A stretch of 64,000 bases of DNA from an uncultured Elusimicrobiales bacterium (GCA_934662565.1 CAKUKI010000005.1:112934-176933); one strand, 5' to 3'. Shown: positions 1 through 8,960, numbered from the stretch's first letter. Translations and numbers: made by a program. The notes: generated from the sequence alone by a model not told the origin.

Positions 1-107
1 ACCACGCCGGCGGCCGCACCACCCAAAACAGCCGTTAAAGCTACTTTTTGCGGCAGGCCCATTACAAATTTGCCGGATTTACTTTTTAAGAAAGTAAACA
101 AGTTCAT
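1..107 (-). CDS. N-terminal fragment of an unrecognised membrane protein (cut by window edge)
   Basis: The frame opens with ATG at 107 (reading down) and runs off the window. GGAGG lies five bases upstream of the ATG. The visible 35 residues start MNLFTFLKSKSGKFVMGLPQ and continue into an Ala/Gly/Val-rich stretch that looks like the start of a transmembrane helix. The layout (about 20 basic/polar residues, then a small-residue helix) resembles the N-termini of the 500-residue and 438-residue proteins encoded just upstream in the same direction. It is therefore probably the fourth gene of the transcription unit that begins near 3370. No function can be assigned. Confidence 0.6.
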   Translation of the reverse strand, partial: MNLFTFLKSKSGKFVMGLPQKVALTAVLGGAAAGV

Positions 108-134
108 AAAATCCTCCGTTTTAATCGCCAGCCG

Positions 135-404
135 CTAACGCAGTTGGTCCATAAAATTCATTGTCTGGCTTGGCGCCGAAGCCGCTTTAGGTTGTTGGGC
201 GGCCCAACGCTGTAATCTTTGTGTGGCTTCTTGCCGTTGTTCATACGCCAACTGACGTTGCTGCAAATCTTGCGATAAGGAATGATAAGACATTCCAAAA
301 AACAACATAGCACCAAATGCCACCAAACCGAGCAACAAATAAATGTGGCTCATACGGTCTAATTTACGCCATTCTTCCGGTGTTAAAAATTCTTCTTCTT
401 GCAT
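135..404 (-). CDS. small membrane protein with Gln-rich coiled coil
   Basis: An 89-residue protein of unknown function. Residues about 22-41 form one hydrophobic segment (IYLLLGLVAFGAMLFFGMSY). Residues 42-70 are Gln/Arg-rich with heptad-like spacing, typical of a short coiled coil, and the tail ends in a Pro/Ala-rich linker and MNFMDQLR. It is probably an inner-membrane protein with one helix and a helical domain on one side. It lies between the 500-residue protein (upstream) and the partial gene at the window edge with short gaps, so it is likely co-transcribed with them at the end of the Tad locus. I recognise no family; a structural role in the secretion machine is only inferred from position. 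Confidence 0.6.
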   Translation of the reverse strand: MQEEEFLTPEEWRKLDRMSHIYLLLGLVAFGAMLFFGMSYHSLSQDLQQRQLAYEQRQEATQRLQRWAAQQPKAASAPSQTMNFMDQLR

Positions 405-415
405 AGCGCCCCCTA

Positions 416-1918
416 TTATTTATATTCCTGATGGAAGCGTTCCATATCTTGGCGGGCGGCATCACTAGAGGAAACCCCTTCGTGCACATTTAATGTACTG
501 CCGCCGGTATTGGACGGGCTATGCACCACGCCCACATCCGCGCCGGAATCTTGCACCCGTTTGTGTTTCAGGTCAGACTTGGTAAGTTTCTGCCCGTAGC
601 TCTTAAATAAGGCGGGGATAAATCTTACCGTCATAATCAACCAACCGCCGGCACCTGCTTTGGCCGCCATTTTTAAGATTTTAACCAAATTGCCGTATTT
701 GCGGCCGGAGTTGCTGCGGTCCCCATATTTTTCGTTAAATTCTCTAGCTTTGCGGTCATAGCGTCTGAATTCCTTTTTGAAAAACAACCAACCAAAGTAC
801 GGAATGGTAAAACCCATACACAAAATGGTGGCACTTAACAAGCCCCAAAAGTTTTTCCGCAAGGATTTACGCGCGTCCTTAAACTCTTGTTCCGCATCCA
901 TTAAATTATCCATTTCGGTATCCAAACCGCGTAAAGCGCCGGAGGCATCCCCATAGTCGTCCGACGAGGCCCCTTGACCGGTGCTGACATTTTCCCCGTT
1001 TAAGGTAATCCCGCCGGAATTGCGCGTGCTGGCCAAGAAAGCGCGGCTGCCTTCGTTAGCGGAGCGGTTGGCATTGCCGGCAATTTCAGCCGAGCGTTTA
1101 GCCATTAATTCTAGGCTATTAAAATCACGCGAAAGTTTCCCCTCGCCTACTTTGCCCCCAAAATTTGCGCGGGCACGCAAATTGCGGCTATTGGGAATAG
1201 CGGCCCCCTCTTGCCCGTTGCCGCTAATGGCCGCAGAACCGGACGAGCCGGACCCTTTCAAATTTTTACCCGAATCCACACTGCCGGGCATTCCTACAAA
1301 AGTGGGAGAGCCGGAAGAACCCTCCGGCATGGCCATACCGCGCGAGGCAAATGCCCCGTGGCGCCCAGCGGCCCCTTCTACACCGGCAGCTGCGGCTAAA
1401 GCGGCGGCATCCGCATTGGCTTTACCGGCGGTGGCCGCATCTTTGGCTTGTTTCAAAGCTGCTTCTTGCATGGCTTTGATTTGTTCCGGAGTCATGGCTT
1501 CTATTTTTTTGTTCCCCAACCCTTCGTTGAGGCCCCCCAGCGGGGCAGACTCCGGCCCAGTGGCCCGAGTTTCAGCCTCATAGCGGGCGCGTTCGGCCGC
1601 GGCGCGTTCTTCTTCCTGCTGGCGCAAATATTCGGCCTCCCGCTGTTGCATTTCTATAGCTTTAGAAGGCGCGGCCCGAAAGGCGGTTTGCTGGTTTTCC
1701 CCACGGCCGTATTGGCCGCTGGTGGAGGAAGACACATAAACCACTTCGTCCTGTTGGTAACCCAAGGAGTTGAAAGCGTTATCCGCATTGGAATCCGCCC
1801 CCAACATTTGCCAAGCGGCCACACCGCCAATACCCACGGCGGCGGAAGCTACTATTGCTTGTGTAGTGGTAAGCGTGGCTTTACCCACACGACTCATCAG
1901 TAATTTTAAGATTTTCAT
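416..1918 (-). CDS. large low-complexity membrane protein of the Tad-associated cluster
   Basis: A 500-residue protein when started at the ATG at 1918. A longer frame begins with TTG at 1930, but that extension contains the GGAGG ribosome binding site of the ATG, so 1918 is preferred. There is a hydrophobic helix near residues 17-36. An Ala/Glu/Arg-rich coiled-coil segment follows (about 85-180), then a long Gly/Ser/Asn-rich low-complexity region (about 180-330). Two further hydrophobic segments lie near 357-380 (WGLLSATILCMGFTIPYFGW) and 420-440. The mixture of coiled coil, disordered linker and several membrane helices suggests a scaffold or surface-assembly protein. It sits with two similar genes downstream of the TadE/TadG genes. 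No known domain is recognised. Confidence 0.65.
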   Translation of the reverse strand: MKILKLLMSRVGKATLTTTQAIVASAAVGIGGVAAWQMLGADSNADNAFNSLGYQQDEVVYVSSSTSGQYGRGENQQTAFRAAPSKAIEMQQREAEYLRQQEEERAAAERARYEAETRATGPESAPLGGLNEGLGNKKIEAMTPEQIKAMQEAALKQAKDAATAGKANADAAALAAAAGVEGAAGRHGAFASRGMAMPEGSSGSPTFVGMPGSVDSGKNLKGSGSSGSAAISGNGQEGAAIPNSRNLRARANFGGKVGEGKLSRDFNSLELMAKRSAEIAGNANRSANEGSRAFLASTRNSGGITLNGENVSTGQGASSDDYGDASGALRGLDTEMDNLMDAEQEFKDARKSLRKNFWGLLSATILCMGFTIPYFGWLFFKKEFRRYDRKAREFNEKYGDRSNSGRKYGNLVKILKMAAKAGAGGWLIMTVRFIPALFKSYGQKLTKSDLKHKRVQDSGADVGVVHSPSNTGGSTLNVHEGVSSSDAARQDMERFHQEYK

Positions 1919-1945
1919 AAATTCCTCCAAATAAAACGATTCTTA

Positions 1946-3262
1946 TTAATCTGGTTTATATCGGTTGCAATTTCCCCCTTTATTTTGCACACAAGCCTGA
2001 TATTCCGCCCAACTTTTCCCCGAACTATCTCCTTTTGTAGAATTTGAAATCGCTTTTCCTAACATAGAACCAGTATCATTACTTAATGCCGCATTATAGG
2101 AACTGGACCCTTTGAATACATTTTTCAAACTTTTCTTATCCGCTTTGTTTGTACTGGAACTCCATTTACCATAAGTATCCGGTGACATGCCAAAATTTTT
2201 TTCAAAATTTTCTGCGTACTTTGCTTTCGCGTCACCTGTTGAATTTTTCCAGTTATCATACGCGCCGTTTGCTTGCGCTTTTGTTGTGCGCATAGCGGTA
2301 GCACGAGCATCTATTTGATCTATCTTGCTTCCAGCCCACTGCATGCCTATATTCAATGCGCCGTCTACCAGTTTATTCATAAATTGTTCCCAAAAACCTT
2401 TTTCTTCTGCCAATTTTTCGGCTTCTTTTTTATCGCGGGCTTCTTGGGCTTTTTCGGCCATAGTGTCATCCAAACCGCTCAAATCGGCCGATTCTGCCTC
2501 ATCATAATTTATGCCTTTGCTTTCCCCCAACGGTACCCCGTTGGAATCCGTACCAAAGCCGCCTTCCACCTGTGAACCTAACAACGCTTTGCGGGAATCC
2601 ACCGCTTTATTTACCCCACGCGCCGCCGCACGGCTGGCCGCATTAAAACGGGTTAAGGCCTGTTTGGCATTTTGCGGCTTAAACGGGGCTTCGTTCCCTC
2701 TGCTCTCCCGTTGAAACGGAGAGAAATCCCCCCGCATAGTACCGCCATAGGTGGCAGAGGTGTTCCCCCCGCTGGCAGAGGCCATGGAACCGCTGGAAGA
2801 AAAAGAACCAATTTGCGTAGGCGTACCCCGCCCGCCGCCACCGCGCCCCGTATAGCCGGAACCGTAAGAAGAAGAATTATAACTGCCGGAAGTATCCGCC
2901 GAAGTATCTGCCGAGCCGCTTTCCGCCGCCTCTTTAGCGTCTTCTTCCTGACGGTCTTTTTTATCCCGCGGAGAATACAGGGCACTGACATTGTTGTTCT
3001 TCATATCCGGATATTTAGAGGCCAATAAATAGTTTTCTGCCTCGTCATTTAAGAAAGGCATTTGGGCTAGGTCATACCCGCGGGCGTTCAAATTATCCAA
3101 AGAGTCGTCCGCCCCGCCGCCGGCCACACTGGCCAGCGTTAAGAGCGCCACCAAACACACGACCCCTATAGCCCCATAGGTGTATGCTTGTTTTTTATCC
3201 ATGTGGTTGAGCTTTTTGAACACCTTGCCCGCCACACCGGAAGAAGCCTTAAAATTAAACAT
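1946..3262 (-). CDS. membrane-anchored Ser/Gly-rich protein, first gene behind the 3.4-kb promoter
   Basis: A 438-residue protein. Residues about 26-50 are a single transmembrane helix (YGAIGVVCLVALLTLASVAG) after a basic N-terminus. The following region is rich in Ser, Gly and Asp (about 100-200) with an RGGGGRG tract, and charged helical segments precede a soluble C-terminal domain. The C-terminus is polar and carries the only two cysteines in that part (ACVQNKGGNC). GAGGGG lies five bases before the ATG. It is the first gene after a strong TTGACA/TATACT promoter and is followed closely by the 500-residue protein. The 3' third of the gene is visibly more AT-rich than the middle. I recognise no family; its place in the Tad cluster suggests an envelope-associated role. 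Confidence 0.65.
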   Translation of the reverse strand: MFNFKASSGVAGKVFKKLNHMDKKQAYTYGAIGVVCLVALLTLASVAGGGADDSLDNLNARGYDLAQMPFLNDEAENYLLASKYPDMKNNNVSALYSPRDKKDRQEEDAKEAAESGSADTSADTSGSYNSSSYGSGYTGRGGGGRGTPTQIGSFSSSGSMASASGGNTSATYGGTMRGDFSPFQRESRGNEAPFKPQNAKQALTRFNAASRAAARGVNKAVDSRKALLGSQVEGGFGTDSNGVPLGESKGINYDEAESADLSGLDDTMAEKAQEARDKKEAEKLAEEKGFWEQFMNKLVDGALNIGMQWAGSKIDQIDARATAMRTTKAQANGAYDNWKNSTGDAKAKYAENFEKNFGMSPDTYGKWSSSTNKADKKSLKNVFKGSSSYNAALSNDTGSMLGKAISNSTKGDSSGKSWAEYQACVQNKGGNCNRYKPD

Positions 3263-3375
3263 AAAAACCCCTCTTTACATGATATAAAAATTACTCCTGT
3301 CGGCCCGCACGCCACAAACAGCGCGCGCCCAAACACAGAGTTTCAAATTGCGGCACCACAAAAGGTGCTACTTTT

Positions 3376-3404
3376 AGTATAAGCAACCAAGAGCCCCTTG
3401 TCAA
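3376..3404 (-). promoter_or_regulatory. sigma70-type promoter with palindrome over the -35
   Basis: On the minus strand, TTGACA (3404-3399), a 17-base spacer and TATACT (3381-3376) match the consensus well. Transcription would start near 3369 and give a leader of about 105 bases before the ATG at 3262. A perfect 7-bp inverted repeat with a one-base centre, CCCCTTGACAAGGGG, covers the -35 element and could be an operator. The leader contains a small GCACC/GGTGC hairpin. Confidence 0.75.
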
Positions 3405-3415
3405 GGGGATACACA

Positions 3416-3949
3416 TTAATCCGGCTGGATATACGGTATTACGCGGTCATTCTTGCCGACCCACTTTTCAACCTTAATGGCGCCGCCGGTATCGCACAGG
3501 TATTCATACCCGCGGAAGCAGCGTTCGTCATTTTTACAAACGGCAAATTTATCATAATTACATAAAAAGCGGATGCGCGGCGGCTTAGTATAGGCCGTTA
3601 ATACCACTTTCGTCCACGTACCGGAAGTGGTAATTTCCAACTTAAAACGGTTCAAGCTTAAAAATGTACGCATACCCGCGTTGTTAAAACCCAAATAATC
3701 TTCCACCTTTTTTTTAATGTCTTTCTCCAAAAAGCGTTTGTTCCACGTTTGCATGGAGTCCGCCTCGCCCGACTGCAACTGAAAGCGACGCGCCGCATAA
3801 AAAGCCGCAATTTCCATTTTTTGGTTGAGCACCAACAATCCAAAAATTTTAATAATAAAAATAGCAAAAATAACAAAAAGCGGAAAGAGCAGTACCACCT
3901 CTGTAGTGGCCTGACCGGAACGGCGGCGAAGAAAACGTAAGTTCATCAT
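3416..3949 (-). CDS. TadE-like pseudopilin
   Basis: A 177-residue protein with the TadE-type N-terminus: basic residues, then SGQATTEVVLLFPLFVIFAI and a hydrophobic helix to about residue 35. In the TadE family this segment is processed by a prepilin peptidase and the remainder is exposed outside the inner membrane. The C-terminal half has four cysteines (CNYDKFAVCKNDERCFRGYEYLC), so one or two disulfides are likely. Its ATG shares one base with the stop codon of the upstream TadG-like gene (TAATG), which indicates translational coupling. It is the second TadE-like gene in the window (the other is at 19318). It probably forms minor pilin or a pilus-base component. Confidence 0.75.
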   Translation of the reverse strand: MMNLRFLRRRSGQATTEVVLLFPLFVIFAIFIIKIFGLLVLNQKMEIAAFYAARRFQLQSGEADSMQTWNKRFLEKDIKKKVEDYLGFNNAGMRTFLSLNRFKLEITTSGTWTKVVLTAYTKPPRIRFLCNYDKFAVCKNDERCFRGYEYLCDTGGAIKVEKWVGKNDRVIPYIQPD

Positions 3950-5061
3950 TAGGGTTTCATCCGAATACTATATTTAGGCAGCGGATTGGGCCACACGCAG
4001 TTATTGCCACTGCGCGGGCACTGAACCCCCACCTGCGTACGCACTTTGGGTTTATACTTAAATGTTAAATTGATATTAAAGTTGTTTAACGGCAGTTGGT
4101 ACGGCTGCTGCAAAATAATTCCGTTGCGTAATTGTTTAAGACGGTCCCGTCCATTAGGTTCCAAATATGCAAACTGGAACAGCGGACGGTTGACGTCTTT
4201 AGACAAGGTTAAATCAATGGGATAGGAGTCCGTAATATAAGTACCGGTGTCTTCGGAAAAATAGGCACGCACTTTATCAATTTCAAACGGTTTAGCTGAA
4301 ATATTATTCAAATACCTTGCCATGGTGGAGGCACTGTCCCGCGCACAGTTGGACTGGCTCTTGCAAGACGGGGAGTTCAAATAATATGCTTCCCTGAACA
4401 TACGGGCATCGTGGGAGGTATCCTTAAAAGCAAACGTCTGCGATTGGTAAATCTGCCCCAACAGCAAATAAACGGTAATATATTGCTTGAGCGACGGAAT
4501 ACCAATAGTAGTAGACGGGAAAAAGTTCGTATCGGCAATTTCTTTGCTGGTAAGCACGTAATGTCCGTCTTCGTCCGACGAATCACTCGGCATTTCTTTA
4601 TTCCAATTTTTACGGCGGCCTTGGTAATAAGCATAGTCCCAATCGTTAGAGGCCGGTGACGGATTGGGGTTATTGCCAGCCTCTTTACCATGGTTTGGCC
4701 CTAAGGCTGGGAAAGCCCCCGCCTGATAAAACACATCAAACACCGTATACTGCCCCTTAGAGCCCGCCGCCCCCTTGGGGGACAAAAAATCGCTATTATA
4801 GCTTTTCATTACACGGTAAGGCATATTGCCGTTGGTGTATGCCATGGCGTTTAAGTAGGTGGATAACGAAGACATCTGGCTGTACGCGGCATTATCCAAC
4901 GCAAACTGGTTGCGGATTTTATACATGGATACTTTAGAAGTTTCAAACAGTAAATAAACCACCAAAATAAAAATAGGCGCCAAAAGCACCGCCGGCAAGA
5001 GTATTTGCGCGCGGTTGTTTTGTACGGCCTTTACGGCGGCCCGCCCCCACTGTTTGAACAT
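3949..5061 (-). CDS. TadG-like pilus assembly protein
   Basis: A 370-residue protein with a single N-terminal membrane helix (about residues 18-41, AQILLPAVLLAPIFILVVYL) followed by a long extracytoplasmic domain. The N-terminal pattern (RAQILLPAVLLAP) is like the prepilin-type leader of TadG/TadE-class proteins. The following conserved-looking segment, residues about 45-75, has the N-terminal helix pattern of TadG-like proteins (ALDNAAYSQMSSLSTYLN). No von Willebrand domain MIDAS motif is obvious, unlike classical TadG. It lies between a short Flp-like pilin gene (two-base gap) and a TadE-like gene (one-base overlap), so the three form a coupled pilin-accessory unit. The assignment rests on topology and context. 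Confidence 0.6.
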   Translation of the reverse strand: MFKQWGRAAVKAVQNNRAQILLPAVLLAPIFILVVYLLFETSKVSMYKIRNQFALDNAAYSQMSSLSTYLNAMAYTNGNMPYRVMKSYNSDFLSPKGAAGSKGQYTVFDVFYQAGAFPALGPNHGKEAGNNPNPSPASNDWDYAYYQGRRKNWNKEMPSDSSDEDGHYVLTSKEIADTNFFPSTTIGIPSLKQYITVYLLLGQIYQSQTFAFKDTSHDARMFREAYYLNSPSCKSQSNCARDSASTMARYLNNISAKPFEIDKVRAYFSEDTGTYITDSYPIDLTLSKDVNRPLFQFAYLEPNGRDRLKQLRNGIILQQPYQLPLNNFNINLTFKYKPKVRTQVGVQCPRSGNNCVWPNPLPKYSIRMKP

Positions 5062-5063
5062 GT

Positions 5064-5240
5064 CTAGTACCCCAGCAACATCCCAATAAAGGAGAAGAAT
5101 ATACGGACAATATCTTTGTTAAATGCCATCATAAAAGCGGACAAAATGACCAGTACCGTCCCCAGCATAAGGACATACTCTATAGTGGCTTGGCCTTTAC
5201 GGCCGGACAAACCGGCCGTGAACCGCTTTTTTAACCGCAT
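5064..5240 (-). CDS. Flp-type pilin-like peptide
   Basis: A 58-residue protein from the ATG at 5240. A GTG nine bases earlier would overlap the regulator gene more and has no better ribosome binding site. It shows the class III prepilin signature: basic leader, then GRKGQATIEYVLMLGTVLVI and a hydrophobic helix. In Flp pilins, cleavage occurs after the Gly before Q, and the E at +5 is conserved. Only about 20 residues follow the helix, which is typical of Flp pilins. It directly follows a NarL-type regulator and precedes TadG- and TadE-like genes. It may be a minor pilin. Confidence 0.75.
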   Translation of the reverse strand: MRLKKRFTAGLSGRKGQATIEYVLMLGTVLVILSAFMMAFNKDIVRIFFSFIGMLLGY

Positions 5241-5241
5241 A

Positions 5242-5931
5242 TTATGCACCGTAATCGTCCGGCACTTGGTTGCCTTCGGACGAAATAAGCCCCTTTTCTA
5301 TTGCTTTTACCACGGCTTCCGTGCGGCTGCTTACACCCAGCTTATGGAAAGCGCTGTTTAAGTGGTTTTTAATCGTTTTTACACTGCAATCCAATTCTTT
5401 GGCAAGTTCTTTATTGCTCATCCCCTTGCCTAAAAGGTCCATTACTTTAATTTCCGTCTTGGTAAGTGTGGCTTGGGAAGGCATATTGCCGTCCCCCATT
5501 TTGCGCAAACCATGCAACAGTTTGCCCATTAATTGTTGGGGAATCATCAGGCCTTCGCTTGTAAAAGTTTTAATGGAATTTACCAGTTCGGCCGCCGGCA
5601 ACATTTTGGACAAATACCCGTTTGCCCCAGCTTGGATAGCGTCCAGCACGTGGGCTTCGTCCTCAAAACTGGAAAGCATAAGTACGTTTACTTCCGGCAC
5701 CGATAAACGGATTTGCTTGGTGGCGCAAATGCCGTCCATCTTGGGCAGTTTAATATCCATAAGCACCACATCCGGTTTTAACTTTTTAGCCAAAGCAACC
5801 GCTTCCAATCCGTCGGCTGCTTCACCCACTACTTCTATCCACTTTTCGTTGCTGAGCACGTCTTTGATGCCTTCGCGGAAAAGGGTTTGGTCATCTGCAA
5901 TTAATACCGTCACCTTTTTCTTTTTATTCAT
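5242..5931 (-). CDS. NarL/FixJ-type response regulator
   Basis: A 229-residue two-domain regulator. The receiver domain has the acidic pair ADD near residues 12-14, the phospho-acceptor Asp at about 59 (VVLMDIKLPKMDG) and the conserved Lys near 109 (GANGYLSKM). The C-terminal LuxR-type HTH (LTKTEIKVMDLLGKGMSNKE through VKTIKNHLNSAFHKLGV) is complete. I start at the ATG at 5931 because GGGAG lies eight bases before it; an ATG 15 bases upstream lacks one. It follows a receiver-kinase gene and a sensor kinase on the same strand, which are its likely phospho-donors. The pilin-like gene overlaps its end. It probably controls transcription of the surrounding Tad genes. Confidence 0.88.
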   Translation of the reverse strand: MNKKKKVTVLIADDQTLFREGIKDVLSNEKWIEVVGEAADGLEAVALAKKLKPDVVLMDIKLPKMDGICATKQIRLSVPEVNVLMLSSFEDEAHVLDAIQAGANGYLSKMLPAAELVNSIKTFTSEGLMIPQQLMGKLLHGLRKMGDGNMPSQATLTKTEIKVMDLLGKGMSNKELAKELDCSVKTIKNHLNSAFHKLGVSSRTEAVVKAIEKGLISSEGNQVPDDYGA

Positions 5932-5959
5932 GATGTTTGCTCCCATACGAAATTAAAAT

Positions 5960-7081
5960 TTATAAATTTACCACCGGCAAAGTAAAGTTGAACGAGGCCC
6001 CTTTGCCCAGTCCGTCGCTATGCGCCCAAATGCGCCCGCCGTGGTTTACCACAATATCTTTGGCAATGGACAACCCAAGCCCCAGCCGCCCGACGCGGGC
6101 TTTATCGCCCACTTGGGTAAAGCTGGTAAACAGTTCCGGTGCTTTGGCGGGGTCAATCCCGTCGCCGGAGTCCGTCACGGACACTTTAGCATTTTTGTCA
6201 TCCATTTTTCCAACCGTTATTTCTATCTTACCATTATCGGGCGTGTGACGCACGGCATTTTCTAAAATATTGGAAATTACCTGCCGGATACGCTTTTCGT
6301 CAGCAAATACGCCCAGCTCTCCGGCACTTTCAAAAGTGACGCTTATGCCGCGCTTGGCCGCTTTGGCTTTGAAAATTTCCGCCGTTTTCTTTAGGCTGGA
6401 CGTCAGTTCAAATTTGGCTTTTTCTATACGCAGTTTGCCCTTTTCAATAGCGGCCCAATCCACCAAATCTTTAATTAAATGCTCAATTTGGCTGATGCTT
6501 TCGTCCATAAACATTACCTTGCGGGCCTGTTCCGCGTCCGGAGTCATTTTCTTTTTGAGCATATCAAAACTCATTTTAAGCGTCATGAGCGAGTTGGACA
6601 AATCGTGCGATACAATGGAAAAGAATTTGGATTTCATATTGTTTAAGCGGTCCAAATCGGCATTGCGTTGTTTTAACTGGACGAGCAACTCTTTATTGCT
6701 TTGTTCCAAAAAGTATTTATCCAGCGCGCGGGTTAAGGTGCGTTTTAAGTAATCAAAATCCACGGGTTTGACTAAAAAGTCGTAAACGGATTCCTGCATA
6801 GCCTCCATAATGGCGTTTAAGGAGGCGTAGGCGGTAATCATAATAATTTGAGTATCTTGGTTAAACGTGCGGATTTTACGGATTAAGTCCAACCCGGTTT
6901 CGTCCGGCAAGTTATAATCCATTAAAATAACATTAAAAAACTCGGCAGAACACAAATTCAGACATTCCTTGGCGTTGCCGGCCTGATAGACTTTATAGCC
7001 TTCAATTTCCAGCAAATCCACCATGGTTTCGCGCAGGTTGTTGTCGTCGTCCACCACTAAAATTTTAACTTGCTTCTCCAT
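5960..7081 (-). CDS. hybrid protein: receiver domain followed by histidine kinase
   Basis: A 373-residue cytoplasmic protein. Residues 1-120 are a receiver domain (VDDDN, phospho-acceptor Asp55 in VILMDYNLPDETG, Lys in FLVKPVDFDY). A short coiled coil follows, then a HisKA dimerisation domain with the H-box FFSIVSHDLSNSLM near 160, and a HATPase_c domain with N-box SNILENAVRHTP, G1 DSGDGID and G2 GRLGLGLSIAKD. No transmembrane segment is present. The receiver-then-kinase order suggests that this kinase is controlled by another kinase, most likely the membrane sensor encoded immediately upstream (17-base overlap). It may then pass phosphate to the NarL-type regulator downstream. Confidence 0.88.
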   Translation of the reverse strand: MEKQVKILVVDDDNNLRETMVDLLEIEGYKVYQAGNAKECLNLCSAEFFNVILMDYNLPDETGLDLIRKIRTFNQDTQIIMITAYASLNAIMEAMQESVYDFLVKPVDFDYLKRTLTRALDKYFLEQSNKELLVQLKQRNADLDRLNNMKSKFFSIVSHDLSNSLMTLKMSFDMLKKKMTPDAEQARKVMFMDESISQIEHLIKDLVDWAAIEKGKLRIEKAKFELTSSLKKTAEIFKAKAAKRGISVTFESAGELGVFADEKRIRQVISNILENAVRHTPDNGKIEITVGKMDDKNAKVSVTDSGDGIDPAKAPELFTSFTQVGDKARVGRLGLGLSIAKDIVVNHGGRIWAHSDGLGKGASFNFTLPVVNL

Positions 7082-8960
7082 AACTGGTATCTCCCATTTT
7101 TCTGTAAATTTTCAGGTACAACTGAAAGCAGGTGCCTTTGCCTGCCTGACTTTGGATAAAAATTTTGCCGTTATGGCGTGCCATGGCTTTACCCACCACC
7201 GCCAAACCAAGTCCCGTTCCGCGTGCTTTGGTGGTAAAAAACGGTGAAAATATTTTCCCGCGCACATCTTCTTTAATACCGGGGCCGGTATCCGCCACAA
7301 AAATACAAACCACTTTTTTGCCAATGCGCGTGCCTACCGTAATAGTGCCGCTGCCTTGCATGGCTTCGGCTGCGTTGGAAATTAAATTGCGTATAGCTTG
7401 CTTCATTTCTTCCGCATCCACCTTTACACGCACGCTTTCGGGCGCTAAATCTTCTTTTAGCTCAACGCCACAAGGCAACGGGAACGAAAGCAAAATTTCT
7501 TTCAGATAACTGTTCAAATCTATGGCGGTTAAAATTAAATCCCTGCTGCGGGCGTACCCCAGCACTTCGTTAATAATACTGCTGGCCTGTTTGATTTCCG
7601 CATCAATAATACCAAACTGTTTCAGCAGTTTAGGCTCCTTGGGTGAAATAATCATTTTAATCAGCCGCGCGGCGTTGCTGATAACCGCCAGCGGGTTTCG
7701 GATTTCGTGGCTGATAATGGAGGCCATTTGCCCAATAGCAGCCAGCCGTTCCGTTTTAACCAGCTCCCGCGTGGTTTCTTTTAATTCCCGTGTGCGCTCC
7801 TCTACGCGCTTTTCCAGCGTGCGGTTCATTTGGGTAAGTGCCTGTTGGGCTTTTAAGATTTCGTCCTTGCGTTGGCGCAAAGCGGTGGCCATATCCAAAA
7901 ATACAGTGGCTAAATCGCCAATTTCATTTTGGGGGATTTCCAAATCTTCACGCTGGATTAAATAATCGCTCCCCTCCCGCAAGCGCACGGCGGCGGCCTG
8001 AAGCCGCCCCAAAGGCCGCGTAATGGGAATAATAACCAAATAGCTGACAATAACTATAAAAATAATTACCCCAAACACAATAACCAGCAAATCAAACACG
8101 GAACTAACCGTTCCCCCAAACAACAAAGCCAATGGCCGCTGGGCCGGCTGTAAAACGTATACCGTCCAGTGCGTAAGGGATACTTCCGACGACGCCACCA
8201 GCCATTTGGTCCGGTCCTGCAAAATTACTTCTCCGGCGTGGCGGGCCCCCAACTGGCGTTCAATATACAGGGCTTCTTCCCGTTTTTTGGGTTGGGCCGT
8301 CAGGGCCAGACCATGCACGGCGCCGGAATAAGAAATAATCGTTCCGTCAGAAGCAAACACCAGCGCCTGTAAATCTGCCGGATAGGCCGCCCGTAAACTT
8401 TCCCCCATCTCTTTCAAATCCAACTCCACCACCAAAACACCGGATACCGGTTTTTGGTCCAAATTATCCCGTACCGGAAAAGCCATCAGCGAATAGAGCG
8501 CCCCGTCCGCACGGCTGACGGAACCCACATAATCCTGCCCGTTTATTACACAAGTGGTTAAAATGTTATCCAAATCGTTCGCGTAGCTAAAGCGGCTCTT
8601 TTCGTCGCTGGAATAAAAAAGCTGCTGCCCGTTGTTGTTGAGTACGGAAATATGTGTAATGTCCGGATTGCGGCTGCGCAGATAGTCAATATCGGCTTGG
8701 TCTATAAAGCGGTGGCCGCCTAAATCGGAATGTAAATCGGTAAAAATAGAAAAAAGCTGGGCTTTGCGCGCCACATTATTACGCAAAATAGAGGACAAAC
8801 GGCCTGCCACCGTTTGCTGGCGTTCCAAACGTTCGTTATTCAGCATACGGGTATTGATGCCGAGCACATGGTAGCCAATAATACAAATCGGCACGATAGA
8901 CACTATGCTTAGCACCAATAACGCTTTAGGAAATAAACCGCCCAGTTTATGTGTAGCCAT
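7065..8960 (-). CDS. membrane sensor histidine kinase (periplasmic sensor, HAMP)
   Basis: A 631-residue kinase from the ATG at 8960. An in-frame ATG at 9017 is unlikely because it lies inside the rho-independent terminator of the preceding gene. A first membrane helix (about 10-32) and a second near 290-320 bracket a periplasmic sensor region of Cache type (by appearance). HAMP (IPITRPLGRLQAAAVRLREG), a coiled coil, HisKA with H-box SIISHEIRNPLAVISNA and HATPase_c (IRNLISNAAEAM, VADTGPGIKED, GTGLGLAVV) follow. It overlaps the next kinase gene by 17 bases. It is probably the signal input for the three-component phosphorelay embedded in the Tad locus; its ligand is unknown. Confidence 0.87.
   Translation of the reverse strand: MATHKLGGLFPKALLVLSIVSIVPICIIGYHVLGINTRMLNNERLERQQTVAGRLSSILRNNVARKAQLFSIFTDLHSDLGGHRFIDQADIDYLRSRNPDITHISVLNNNGQQLFYSSDEKSRFSYANDLDNILTTCVINGQDYVGSVSRADGALYSLMAFPVRDNLDQKPVSGVLVVELDLKEMGESLRAAYPADLQALVFASDGTIISYSGAVHGLALTAQPKKREEALYIERQLGARHAGEVILQDRTKWLVASSEVSLTHWTVYVLQPAQRPLALLFGGTVSSVFDLLVIVFGVIIFIVIVSYLVIIPITRPLGRLQAAAVRLREGSDYLIQREDLEIPQNEIGDLATVFLDMATALRQRKDEILKAQQALTQMNRTLEKRVEERTRELKETTRELVKTERLAAIGQMASIISHEIRNPLAVISNAARLIKMIISPKEPKLLKQFGIIDAEIKQASSIINEVLGYARSRDLILTAIDLNSYLKEILLSFPLPCGVELKEDLAPESVRVKVDAEEMKQAIRNLISNAAEAMQGSGTITVGTRIGKKVVCIFVADTGPGIKEDVRGKIFSPFFTTKARGTGLGLAVVGKAMARHNGKIFIQSQAGKGTCFQLYLKIYRKMGDTSYGEAS

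Noticed and set aside
981..1583. 200-residue plus-strand open frame
   Set aside because: It is antisense to the low-complexity membrane protein gene; its Pro/Ala-rich composition mirrors the Gly/Ala codons of the real gene and no ribosome binding site precedes it.
3263..3375. Leader of the 438-residue gene considered as a riboswitch
   Set aside because: Only a small GCACC/GGTGC hairpin is seen and no known riboswitch core motif matches.
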